From: an uncultured Ruthenibacterium sp.
GTDB lineage: Bacteria; Bacillota; Clostridia; Oscillospirales; Ruminococcaceae
NCBI GenBank assembly: GCA_944386555.1
Contig: CALXBN010000016.1
Coordinates: 1-64,000, forward strand
Reading direction: 5' to 3'
Length of the DNA: 64,000 nt
This document shows positions 7,814 through 16,140 of this stretch, one piece after another. The position numbers and the translations under genes are program-made. The notes beneath the pieces are model-generated. The model worked only from the letters and a program-made list of their open reading frames with translations. It did not search any database and had not been told where the DNA came from. Each line of letters begins with the position of its first letter. Position 1 is the stretch's first letter.

Positions 7814-10800
7814 TTGGCAAACCGAGCTGAACCCATTTTGGAAAAATTCGCCCGCGACGCCGCGGTGAACCCGGATCGTCCGCTGTATAACTTCCTGGAT
7901 TGCGAGCGCACGCCCTTCGGCCAGAAACCCGTCACCATCGGCCAGGCTTGGCAGCATGCCCGAGACTTGGCCGAAGCCCTGCGGGCCAAGGGTGCAAAGC
8001 CCGGGGACCGGGCCATCATCCTGTGTATGCAGGACGAGGGCACGGTGAACGCCGTGTGGGGCTGCATGATCGCCGGCGTGGTGTTTACCGTCATCCCGCC
8101 GCCCATCGACGCGGGCAAGCTGGCCCGGTTCATCTCGGTGCTGAAAAGCTGCAGGCCCAAGTTCCTCATCTCCAACGAAGGGCTGGAAAAGGGCAGCGGC
8201 ACCGACGTAAAGGGCGATCTGCTGCGGGGGGCCTTTTTAAACGTGGTGTCCCTGCGGCGTATCTACACCGATAAAATTCCCCCGGCCCCCAACCCGGCGC
8301 TCCCCATGCGCCACGGGGACGGGGATCTGGTGTACCTGCAGTACACCTCCGGCTCCACCAGCGCGCCCAAGGGTGTGATGGTGACCCATGGCAACCTGAT
8401 GGCCTGCATCGACCAGTGCCTGGAGCAGTTCGACTTCCAGCACACCCACAACAACCTGGCCAGCTGGGTGCCCTTCTACCACAACATTGGGCTGATTGTG
8501 GCCATCTTCCTGCCGGTGATCGCCAACGACGGTGTGTCCTACTTCATCCCCACCCTGCAGTTTTTGGCCAAGCCCACCGTCTGGCTGGACGTGCTCAGCG
8601 ATTTCAAGGTGAACATCACCGCCGCGCCAAACTCCGCCTACGAAGTGTGCACCCGCCTGGTGACGTCGGCCCAGGCCGCCCGATATGATCTGTCCCACAT
8701 GACCCACCTGATCAACGGCTCGGAATTTGTGGACGCCGCCACGGTGGACAAGTTCTGCCGGCTGTTTTCCATCAGCCCCAACGCCTTTGCCCCGGGCTAC
8801 GGCCTGTCGGAATGTGTGTGCGTGGCCACCGTGGCCAGCATGGATTACCAGGTGGCCCATGTGGAGGAGGAAGCCTATCGGGCCGGCCGCTTTGTGCCCG
8901 CGGCGGCGGGCGGCAAGGCCATTGTCAGTGTAGGACGGCCCGCAGGGGACATGCACATCCTGGCCGTGCGCCCGGACGGCACACCCTGCGCCGAGGGGGA
9001 GATCGGGGAAATTTACATCCAGGGCGCCAGCGTGTGCGCCGGTTACTGGCAGAATCCTGAGGAGACCCGGCGCTTTGAAGCTGCCGTGCCCGGCCATCCC
9101 GGCCGGTTTTACCGCACCGGCGACATGGGCGTGCTGCACGAGGGCCGGCTGTACCTCACCGGCCGCATCAAGGAAATGGTCATCATCGGCGGAAAGAATA
9201 TCTTCCCCAGCGACATCACCCTGATGCTGCACCAGCAGGGCGTGGCATTGCCCATGGATGCGGTGACGGTGTTTTCGGTGCGCAGGGACGGCGGCGAGCG
9301 GCCCATCCTGTGCGCCGAATGCCCGCCCCAGGCGGACTGCAAGGCCCTGGCCCTTCAGGTGAACCGCCTGACGGCGCGCCACTTCGGCTTCTCTTTTTAC
9401 GATGTGGTGTTTGTGCGCCCGGGTACTCTGCCGCGCACCGACAACCGCAAGGTGCAGACGCTGAAGGCCCGCGGACAGTACGAGCAGGGAAGCTTGGCTG
9501 TGGTATACCGCACGGCGGAGGGGCCCGGCGGGGCGGGGCGGGAAATGGATGCCGGTGCGGTGCAGCTGGCCCTGGCCCTGCCGGCCCACGCCAGCCCCGC
9601 CCAGGTGCAGCCGGTGATCGAGCGGATCTTCCGCAGCCTGCTGCCAGGGACGGACTTCGGCCCCCATGACAGTTTCCTGGCCCTGGGGGGCGATTCCCTG
9701 CGCATGATGGAGCTGGTGTGCGGCCTGGAGCAGGCCCTGGATGTGCACATTGACCTGCGCCAGGTGGCGGCGGACCCCACGGCGGCGGGCATTGCGGCCT
9801 ATATCAGCGCTCTGCTGAACGGCGGCGCGGCGGGTGCCGGCACGGATCTGCGGGCCCAGTGCCGCCTGGATGAGGATATCCGCCCCGCCGGCCAGCCTGC
9901 CCATCGGGCCGAGGATGCCAAGATCGTATTCCTCACCGGCGCCACGGGATTTCTGGGGGCATACCTGATCCGGGAGCTGATCCTCCGGCGGCGGGACAAG
10001 GGGCTGAAGATCTACTGCCATGTGCGGGCCAAAACGCCCGCGGAAGGCATGGAGCGCCTGGCGGCCAATTTGCGGCGCTTTGCCCTGTGGCAGGAGGATT
10101 ACCGCCCCTTCCTGGTGGCGGTGCCCGGCGATTTGACCCAGCCCCGCCTGGGCATGTGCGATGCAGACTGGCAGGAGGTGGCCCGGCAGGCCCAGCTGGT
10201 GATCCACAACGGGGCGGTGCTGAACTTCATCCTTCCCTACAGCCAGCTGAAGGCCGCCAACGTGGACGGGACCGCCGAGGCCCTGCGCCTGGCCTGCACG
10301 GGCCGTCCCAAGTATTTCCATTACATCTCCAGCTACAGCGTATATGACAACCCCAGCCATTTCGGAAAAACCGTGTCGGAGGACGACCCCCTGGACAGCC
10401 CCGACGGCTACTTTTTGGGCTATTCCGAGACCAAGTGGGCGGCCGAACACCTGGTGGCCATTGCCCGCCGGCGGGGCCTGCAGGCAGCGGTGTACCGCCC
10501 GGGGGATATCACCGGTGCGCCGGACACGGGCATCTGGAAGCTGGAGGACCTGATCAGCCGTTCCCTGGTGGGATGTGTGCAGCTGGGCGCTGCGCCCGAC
10601 ATCGAGGTGAACCTGCATCTGACGCCGGTGGATTTTGTGGCCAGGGCCATTGTGCACATCGCGTTCCAAAGCGCCGCAGCAGGCCATGGGTTCAACCTGC
10701 TGAACAAGCATCTGCTGGCGGTGGGGCAGATCAGTGCCCTGCTGCGCAGGGCCGGCTACCGGGTGCAGACAGTGCCCTATGAGGAGTGGTGTGCCCGCCT

Positions 10801-11065
10801 GACGGCCTGCGCGCCCGAGGAAAACGTGCTGCGGGTGCTGTCCTGCTTGTTTACGGCGCCCCAGGCCGCGGGAGAAAGCCTGGTGGAGCGCTTCGGCGCA
10901 CGGCAGGCCCGTTTTGATACCGCTTGGGCCGACCGCCTGCTGGCTGGCAGCGGCATTGCCTGCCCGCCTGTGAGTGTCTCGCTGCTGCGCACCTACCTGC
11001 GCCATTTCCAGGCCGAGGGCCAGCTGCCCCGTCCGGGCCTGCGGGCCCGGCTGCTGGGGCGCTGA
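7814..11065 (+). CDS. Acyl-AMP ligase / acyl carrier / thioester reductase megaenzyme
   Basis: 1083 residues in three modules. Residues 1-570: ANL-superfamily adenylating domain with YLQYTSGSTSAPKG and WVPFYHNIGLI; the latter, with the PPPID loop, resembles fatty-acyl-AMP ligases more than amino-acid adenylation domains. Residues about 590-670: carrier domain with FLALGGDSLRMMEL, phosphopantetheine attachment at S628. Residues about 700-1083: NADP-dependent extended-SDR thioester reductase with VFLTGATGFLG (G709) and Y870-x-x-x-K874. The expected chemistry is activation of a carboxylic (probably fatty) acid, transfer to the carrier arm and reductive release as aldehyde or alcohol. No condensation, ketosynthase or thioesterase domain is present. 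A TTG start (7814) 7 bases after AGGAAG is preferred to an in-frame GTG at 7796. It carries its own terminator. Acyl substrate and product are unknown. Confidence 0.88.
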   Translation: MANRAEPILEKFARDAAVNPDRPLYNFLDCERTPFGQKPVTIGQAWQHARDLAEALRAKGAKPGDRAIILCMQDEGTVNAVWGCMIAGVVFTVIPPPIDAGKLARFISVLKSCRPKFLISNEGLEKGSGTDVKGDLLRGAFLNVVSLRRIYTDKIPPAPNPALPMRHGDGDLVYLQYTSGSTSAPKGVMVTHGNLMACIDQCLEQFDFQHTHNNLASWVPFYHNIGLIVAIFLPVIANDGVSYFIPTLQFLAKPTVWLDVLSDFKVNITAAPNSAYEVCTRLVTSAQAARYDLSHMTHLINGSEFVDAATVDKFCRLFSISPNAFAPGYGLSECVCVATVASMDYQVAHVEEEAYRAGRFVPAAAGGKAIVSVGRPAGDMHILAVRPDGTPCAEGEIGEIYIQGASVCAGYWQNPEETRRFEAAVPGHPGRFYRTGDMGVLHEGRLYLTGRIKEMVIIGGKNIFPSDITLMLHQQGVALPMDAVTVFSVRRDGGERPILCAECPPQADCKALALQVNRLTARHFGFSFYDVVFVRPGTLPRTDNRKVQTLKARGQYEQGSLAVVYRTAEGPGGAGREMDAGAVQLALALPAHASPAQVQPVIERIFRSLLPGTDFGPHDSFLALGGDSLRMMELVCGLEQALDVHIDLRQVAADPTAAGIAAYISALLNGGAAGAGTDLRAQCRLDEDIRPAGQPAHRAEDAKIVFLTGATGFLGAYLIRELILRRRDKGLKIYCHVRAKTPAEGMERLAANLRRFALWQEDYRPFLVAVPGDLTQPRLGMCDADWQEVARQAQLVIHNGAVLNFILPYSQLKAANVDGTAEALRLACTGRPKYFHYISSYSVYDNPSHFGKTVSEDDPLDSPDGYFLGYSETKWAAEHLVAIARRRGLQAAVYRPGDITGAPDTGIWKLEDLISRSLVGCVQLGAAPDIEVNLHLTPVDFVARAIVHIAFQSAAAGHGFNLLNKHLLAVGQISALLRRAGYRVQTVPYEEWCARLTACAPEENVLRVLSCLFTAPQAAGESLVERFGARQARFDTAWADRLLAGSGIACPPVSVSLLRTYLRHFQAEGQLPRPGLRARLLGR

Positions 11066-11110
11066 GAACATCGCGGGCATCTGTTGTTCGGCCTGCCTGG
11101 AAGCAGCACA

Positions 11111-11146
11111 CAGCCGCGCACCCTGCCGGGTGCGCGGCTGTTTTTT
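11111..11146 (+). terminator. Rho-independent terminator of the SGNH/acyl-ligase operon
   Basis: Perfect 13-bp stem (11111-11123 with 11128-11140), TGCC loop, then six Ts. Located 45 bases after the megaenzyme stop. Confidence 0.92.
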
Positions 11147-11170
11147 CAGGCGTTGTGCGCGGCGGGCCGG

Positions 11171-11920
11171 TCACGCGGTCTTGTGGGCCTTTTTGTCCAG
11201 GCGCATGCGGTCGGCAATCATGGCAATGAACTCGCTGTTGGTGGGCTTGCCCCGCAGATTGTGGATGGTATAGCCAAAGTAGCTGTTCAGGGTGTCCACG
11301 TCGCCCCGGTCCCAGGCCACCTCAATGGCGTGGCGGATGGCCCGCTCCACCCGGCTTGCGGTGGTGCCGTTGCGCTTGGCAATCTCCGGATACAGGCGCT
11401 TGGTGACGCTGTTGATGTACTCGCCGTCGGCCATGGTCATCAAAATGGCGTCCCGCAGGAACTGGTAGCCTTTGATATGGGCCGGCACGCCGATCTGATG
11501 CAGGATCTCGGTGACGGCGCATTCGTCATTCACCGCCGGCGCGCTGCGCCCCGCGGGACGGGCGGCGGCCACCACCCGGGAGGCCAGCACTTCAGCGTCA
11601 AAGGGCTTGAGGAAGTAGAAGGCAAAGCCGCTGGACAGCATTTCGCCCACCAGGCGGTCGTCGTCGAAGCTGCCGGTGACGAAGAATACGGGGCGCAGTC
11701 CCTGTTCATCGCAGCGCTGCTTGACGCTGATGGCGTCCAGGCCGGGCATGAAGGCGTCCAGCAGTACCGCGTCGGGCTTTTGACGGGCAATGGCCTCCAG
11801 GGCCTGGCGGCCGTCCTTTTCGCACACGGCCACCGCCGCCCCCTGGGCCGTCAGGGCCTGGCTGCAGGCCCGGGTCACGCCGGCGCCCAAATCCGTCATT
11901 AAAAACTTTACCTGTTCCAT
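11171..11920 (-). CDS. spo0A: Spo0A, master regulator of sporulation
   Basis: 249 residues: an N-terminal receiver and the conserved Spo0A C-terminal DNA-binding domain ([20 protein letters not shown] and [14 protein letters not shown] are diagnostic). The receiver keeps D10, phospho-acceptor D55 (LLDAFMPG), T82 and K105, but the usual second acidic residue of the metal pocket is a threonine (T9-D10). An open frame extends 29 codons upstream; the ATG at 11920 has GGAGGATT 7 bases ahead and gives the normal length. The upstream neighbour is spoIVB, the classical synteny of spore formers. Confidence 0.96.
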   Translation of the reverse strand: MEQVKFLMTDLGAGVTRACSQALTAQGAAVAVCEKDGRQALEAIARQKPDAVLLDAFMPGLDAISVKQRCDEQGLRPVFFVTGSFDDDRLVGEMLSSGFAFYFLKPFDAEVLASRVVAAARPAGRSAPAVNDECAVTEILHQIGVPAHIKGYQFLRDAILMTMADGEYINSVTKRLYPEIAKRNGTTASRVERAIRHAIEVAWDRGDVDTLNSYFGYTIHNLRGKPTNSEFIAMIADRMRLDKKAHKTA

Positions 11921-11989
11921 TTCAGAATCCTCCGTTTCTGTTCCTGCGCCCCGTGCAGCATCGGCCCGGAGCGGTTCGATCTGGCAATA

Positions 11990-12026
11990 ATTACCATCTG
12001 CTTCCAAATATTACCACATATTACCA
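11990..12026 (-). repeat. Three phased ATTACCA repeats at the spo0A promoter
   Basis: Plus-strand ATTACCA occurs at 11990-11996, 12010-12016 and 12020-12026, with start-to-start distances of 20 and 10 bases, so all copies face the same side of the helix. One copy overlaps the -10 box of the promoter proposed at 12008-12036. A direct-repeat binding site for a regulator is likely; its identity is unknown. Confidence 0.6.
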
Positions 12027-12036
12027 TTTTGCGCAA
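12008..12036 (-). promoter_or_regulatory. Promoter candidate of spo0A
   Basis: TTGCGC (12031-12036), 17-base spacer and TAATAT (12008-12013) on the minus strand. Boxes are imperfect; no 0A box (TGTCGAA) is seen close by. Confidence 0.4.
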
Positions 12037-12108
12037 GAGGTTTTGGAAAAAATTTCTAATTCTGACGGGAGGCTGCGTGCAGATGGCTGGAAAGGCCTGT
12101 CCGCCTCA

Positions 12109-13332
12109 TCAGGCGGCCAGTTTCTGCTCGTAGGCGGCATCGGCCGCAGCGATCATATGCTCGGCAAAGATGCCGTACCCCCGGGTGGGGTCGTTCACCA
12201 GCACATGGGTCACCGCGCCCACCAGTTTGCCGTCCTGCAGGATAGGGCTTCCGCTCATGCCCTGCACAATGCCGCCGGCAGAGGCCAGAAGCTGCGGGTC
12301 GGTGACACGCAGCACCATATTGCGGTTGGGATCATCGGCGTTCAGGGCCACCTGTTCGATCTGCACGGTGTAACGGGCCGGCTCCTGGCCGGCGATGGTG
12401 GTGAGGATCTCTGCGGGCCCGGTGGTCACCTCCTGGGCCAGGGCCACTTCCATGTCCTGGCCTGCAGGGGCGGTGTCGGCAGCGCCGTACACCCCGGTTT
12501 CGCCATTGACGGTGATGGAACCCATGGCTGCGGCGGTGAGGAACTCCCCTTTCAGCTGGCCGGGGCTGCCGGCGGCGCCCTTGTCCACCCCGGTGATGGA
12601 CACCGGCACAATCTCGCCCTTCAGCAGGCGCAGGGTGGTGCCGGTGTCGGTGTCGTGTATGGAATGGCCCAGGCCGCCGAAGATGCCGGTGGTATTGTCC
12701 ACAAAGGTAAGCGTGCCGATACCGGCTGAGGAATCCCGCACCCACATGCCGGTGCGCCAGGTCCCGGTGGATGCATCCTGCACGGCTGTAAGCTGTACGG
12801 TGCGGCGCACGTTGTCCCGCAGGTATACTACCTCGGCGGGTGCGCCTGCCAGCTGCTGCAGGGCGTCGGCCACGTCCTCGTTGCTTTTGGTTTCATGCCC
12901 TGCCACGGAGATGATAACGTCCCCCATGGTCAGGCCGGCGGTTTTGGCCGGGTTGCGGTAGCCCTGGGCGGTGCGGATATCGGAAAATCCCACAACCATG
13001 GCGCCGTTGGCGAACATCTTGATGCCGAAGGGGGTGCCGCACACCCGCACGGCCCGCCGCTGCACCACTTTGGCCCGGACGGTTTTCACGGGGATCACCC
13101 CGGCGATGGTCAGGTCTGCATTATAGGAGGTGCCGCTGGCCAGGCTGGCTACCGGGCCCACCGGCCCGGCAGGGCTGCTGGACAGGAAGGGCATGCCGGC
13201 CACGCGGATATTCTGGCCCTGGCGCACCAGAAAGGTATCCGGCAGCAGGGCACTGACGAAAAGTGCGAACAGAAACAGCGCCACTATCACCGCCGAGGTG
13301 ACAAAGCAGCTCCAGCGAATGAGCTTTTCCAA
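12109..13332 (-). CDS. spoIVB: SpoIVB, sporulation serine peptidase with PDZ domain
   Basis: 407 residues, near the 425 of the Bacillus protein. One N-terminal membrane segment, a PDZ domain in the first half (YRNPAKTAGLTMGDVIISVAG) and the S55 peptidase domain with GHSIHDTDTG (catalytic His) and GMSGSPI (catalytic S360). In the family it is secreted across the inner forespore membrane and triggers pro-sigma-K processing. No ATG is available; TTG at 13332 lies 6 bases after GGGAGGG. That ribosome site is the 3' arm of a 15-bp hairpin that looks like the terminator of the upstream P-ATPase gene, see 13336-13380. spo0A follows 188 bases downstream. Confidence 0.94.
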   Translation of the reverse strand: MEKLIRWSCFVTSAVIVALFLFALFVSALLPDTFLVRQGQNIRVAGMPFLSSSPAGPVGPVASLASGTSYNADLTIAGVIPVKTVRAKVVQRRAVRVCGTPFGIKMFANGAMVVGFSDIRTAQGYRNPAKTAGLTMGDVIISVAGHETKSNEDVADALQQLAGAPAEVVYLRDNVRRTVQLTAVQDASTGTWRTGMWVRDSSAGIGTLTFVDNTTGIFGGLGHSIHDTDTGTTLRLLKGEIVPVSITGVDKGAAGSPGQLKGEFLTAAAMGSITVNGETGVYGAADTAPAGQDMEVALAQEVTTGPAEILTTIAGQEPARYTVQIEQVALNADDPNRNMVLRVTDPQLLASAGGIVQGMSGSPILQDGKLVGAVTHVLVNDPTRGYGIFAEHMIAAADAAYEQKLAA

Positions 13333-13335
13333 AAA

Positions 13336-13380
13336 GGTCCCTCCCGTGTGTTTTCCTCTAGTATTCACACGGGAGGGACC
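13336..13380 (-). terminator. Hairpin between P-ATPase and spoIVB that contains the spoIVB ribosome site
   Basis: Perfect 15-bp inverted repeat (13336-13350 with 13366-13380), 15-base loop. Read on the minus strand, the second arm ends in GGGAGGGACC and runs into TTTTT, as in an intrinsic terminator. The same arm is the spoIVB Shine-Dalgarno and the T-run reaches its TTG start. It begins 26 bases after the P-ATPase stop. Confidence 0.85.
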
Positions 13381-13406
13381 CTTTAAACATGCAGTACGCC
13401 GGTGGC

Positions 13407-15956
13407 CTAACGGCGGCGCAGCCGCCGGCCCAGCGCGGCCAGTGCCGGCCCGGCGGCTGCGGCAGCCAGGGCACAGGCCAGCTGCGGGCCATTCAGGAAT
13501 GCGGTGCCGCACAATTGCCGGGCCCAGGGCAGGTAAATGCAGGCCAGCGTCAATACCGCCGAGCCCCCGGCAGAGGCCAGCAGCACCGGATTGGCAAGAA
13601 GCGGGCCGCTGCGGCATTCGAACAGATGCAGCAGCTGTGCCAGCACTACCACGGCAAAGCAGACCGTGCGCGCCAGGGTCAGATCGCCCCAGCGGGCCAG
13701 GGCGAACACATAGGCGCCGCAGCTGCACACACCCAGGATCAGCCCCCGCACCGCAATGGCTGCGCCCAAACCGTGGGCGAACAGCCCTTCCGCCTTTGGG
13801 CGGGGCGGGCGGCGCATCACGTCGTCATCGGGCCCTTCTAGGCCCAGGGCCACCGCTGGCAGGCCGTCGGTGAACAGGTTGACCAGCAGAATCTGAATGG
13901 GCAGCAGCGCCACGGGCAGGCCCAAGGCCATGGCGAAGAACATGCCCAGCACCTCGCCCAGGTTGGATGCCAGAAGATAGCGGATGAACCGGCGGATATT
14001 GCGGTAGATGACGCGCCCTTCCTCCACGGCGGCCACGATGGTGGCGAAATTGTCGTCCAGCACCACCACGCCGCTGGCCTGCTTGGTCACGTCGGTGCCC
14101 GTCAGGCCCATGGCGACGCCGATGTCCGCCTCTTTGACGGCAGGCGCATCGTTTACGCCGTCGCCTGTCATGGCCGTTACCTGGCCGGCCGCTTTATAAG
14201 CGCGCACGATACGCAGCTTATGTGCCGGCGTCACCCGGGCGTATACGGCGGTGTTCATGCAGATGCCCCGCAGCTCGTCATCGCTTATGGCGTCCAGCTG
14301 GGCGCCAGTCAGCATTCTGTCTCCTGTGCGGGCAATGCCCACCTGGCGGGCGATGGCCATGGCGGTGCCCGGCGCATCGCCGGTGATCATCACCGGCTTG
14401 ATGCCCGCAGTCCGGCATTTGCGCACCGCCGGGGCCACTTGCGGCCGGGGCGGGTCCAGCATGGCGGCCAGCCCCAGCCAGCACAGGTCGTTCTCCCCGG
14501 CGGCGGGGGCGCTGCCCCGGGCGAAGGCCAGCACGCGCAGCCCTTCCTCCGCCAAAGCGGACAAAGTGCTGCGGACGGCCTCCCGGTCCGCCGCGGTGAG
14601 GGCGCGGGCCCCGCCGGGGCCGTCTATGGCGGTGCAGCGGGCCAGTACAGCCTCGGGCGCGCCTTTGCACAGCAGCACCGGCGCGCCGCCGGACCGGGGC
14701 GCGGCGGTGACGCTCATCATTTTGCGCTGGGAATCAAAGGGCTTTTCCCCCGTGATGTGCCAGCGCTGCAGGGCATCTTCCCGGGTGACGCCGCCCTTGG
14801 CCGCCGCCACCAACAGCGCTGCCTCTGTGGCGTCTCCGGCCGCCTCATATACCTTGCCGGCCGGGCGGATGGACGCCGAGGTGCACAGCGCCGCCGCCTC
14901 CAAGAGGGCGGCCAGGGCCGGTGCGCTGCCGACCGTCACCGGCCGGCCTGCGGCAGTGATGCCGCCGGCGCGGCTGTAGCCGTCACCGCTCACTTCGTAG
15001 CGGGCGCCCGGCAGCACCAGACGCCGCACGGTCATCCTGTTTTGGGTAACCGTGCCCGTTTTGTCCGTGCAGATCACCCCGGCACAGCCCAGCGTCTCCA
15101 CCGCGTGCAGCCGGCGGATCACTGCGCCGCGGCGCAGAATGCGTCCCATGCTGAGGGCCAGGGTGATGGTGACGATGGCCGGCAGGCCCTCCGGCACGGC
15201 GGCCACCGCCAGGCTCACGCCGGTGAGCAGCATTTCCATCAGCCCGTATCCCTGCCACAGCCCCAACAGGGCCACGGCCAGGCACACGGCTACGCAAACC
15301 ACGGCCACGAAGCGCCCCAGCTGCTGCAGCTTTTCCTGCAGCGGGGTAGGGCCTTCACCGGCACGGTTTACCAGATGGGCGATCTTGCCCATCTCTGTGG
15401 CCATGCCCGTGGCCGTCACCAGGGCTTCGCCGCGTCCTGACGTCAGGATGCAGCCCATGTACATCATATCGCCCGGGGATTTGTGCACGGGAGCGCTTTC
15501 GCCGGTCAGCATGGATTCATCGCAGGCTGCGCCCACGCCCTGTGTCAGGCGGCAGTCGGCGGCGATGCGGTCTCCCGCGTCCAGCACAAGCACATCTCCG
15601 GGCACCACGGCGGCGGCGGGGATCTGCGCGGCCTGTCCGTCCCTGCGCACCCGGGCGGTGGGGGCGCTCAGCCGGCGCAGGGCTTCCAGCGTCTTTTCCG
15701 TACGGTATTCCTGAATGAAGCCCATCAGTGCGTTCAGCAGGACAATGGCGATGATGGCTACCGCCTCGGCCCCCTGGCCCAGCAGCACGCTCACCAGTGT
15801 GGCTGCCGCCAGGATCAGGATCATGACATCTTTGAACTGGGAAAAGAACAGCGCGGCCGGGCCGGGCGCTTTCCCTTCGGCCAGACGGTTTTCTCCCACC
15901 TGGGCCAGACGCTCGGCGGCCTGGGCGGCCGTCAGCTCTTTACCTGTCTGTGACAT
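13407..15956 (-). CDS. P-type ATPase, calcium-type (PMCA/SERCA-like)
   Basis: 849 residues, full length for P2-type cation ATPases. Visible are the N-terminal cation-ATPase domain, TGES (151-154, actuator), PEGLPA (255-260, membrane site of Ca2+ pumps), phosphorylation motif CTDKTGT with D298, MITGDAPGTA and MTGDGVNDAPAVKEADIG (hinge), and a C-terminal block of membrane helices. The PEGLP motif and general pattern match bacterial Ca2+ exporters; Na+/K+ or other ions cannot be excluded. The ATG has GGAGGAA 8 bases upstream. Its transcript should end at the hairpin shared with spoIVB. Confidence 0.92.
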   Translation of the reverse strand: MSQTGKELTAAQAAERLAQVGENRLAEGKAPGPAALFFSQFKDVMILILAAATLVSVLLGQGAEAVAIIAIVLLNALMGFIQEYRTEKTLEALRRLSAPTARVRRDGQAAQIPAAAVVPGDVLVLDAGDRIAADCRLTQGVGAACDESMLTGESAPVHKSPGDMMYMGCILTSGRGEALVTATGMATEMGKIAHLVNRAGEGPTPLQEKLQQLGRFVAVVCVAVCLAVALLGLWQGYGLMEMLLTGVSLAVAAVPEGLPAIVTITLALSMGRILRRGAVIRRLHAVETLGCAGVICTDKTGTVTQNRMTVRRLVLPGARYEVSGDGYSRAGGITAAGRPVTVGSAPALAALLEAAALCTSASIRPAGKVYEAAGDATEAALLVAAAKGGVTREDALQRWHITGEKPFDSQRKMMSVTAAPRSGGAPVLLCKGAPEAVLARCTAIDGPGGARALTAADREAVRSTLSALAEEGLRVLAFARGSAPAAGENDLCWLGLAAMLDPPRPQVAPAVRKCRTAGIKPVMITGDAPGTAMAIARQVGIARTGDRMLTGAQLDAISDDELRGICMNTAVYARVTPAHKLRIVRAYKAAGQVTAMTGDGVNDAPAVKEADIGVAMGLTGTDVTKQASGVVVLDDNFATIVAAVEEGRVIYRNIRRFIRYLLASNLGEVLGMFFAMALGLPVALLPIQILLVNLFTDGLPAVALGLEGPDDDVMRRPPRPKAEGLFAHGLGAAIAVRGLILGVCSCGAYVFALARWGDLTLARTVCFAVVVLAQLLHLFECRSGPLLANPVLLASAGGSAVLTLACIYLPWARQLCGTAFLNGPQLACALAAAAAGPALAALGRRLRRR

Positions 15957-15975
15957 AAAATTTCCTCCGTTGCGG

Positions 15976-16004
15976 TTGAATTCATGTATATGTTCCGATA
16001 CAAT
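15976..16004 (+). promoter_or_regulatory. Promoter of the GT2 glycosyltransferase gene
   Basis: TTGAAT (15976-15981), 17-base spacer, TACAAT (15999-16004). It lies immediately upstream of the minus-strand P-ATPase start, so the two genes are divergent. Confidence 0.6.
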
Positions 16005-16140
16005 GTATATGGCTGGCCGGCGGTTTGTATGTTCTGGCCCGCAAATTGGAATTTTGCCTGAAGAAAGACGGGCTTCGCCCTCGTATTATAGGCAGAGCGG
16101 CCGGAAAGGCCGCGCGGAATGTCGAAAGGAGGGCACGGAG

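Noticed and set aside
8237..11080. Open frame of 947 codons on the minus strand across the acyl-ligase/reductase gene
   Set aside because: Antisense shadow of a clearly coding plus-strand gene in GC-rich DNA; its translation shows no domain and is rich in His, Gly and Gln.
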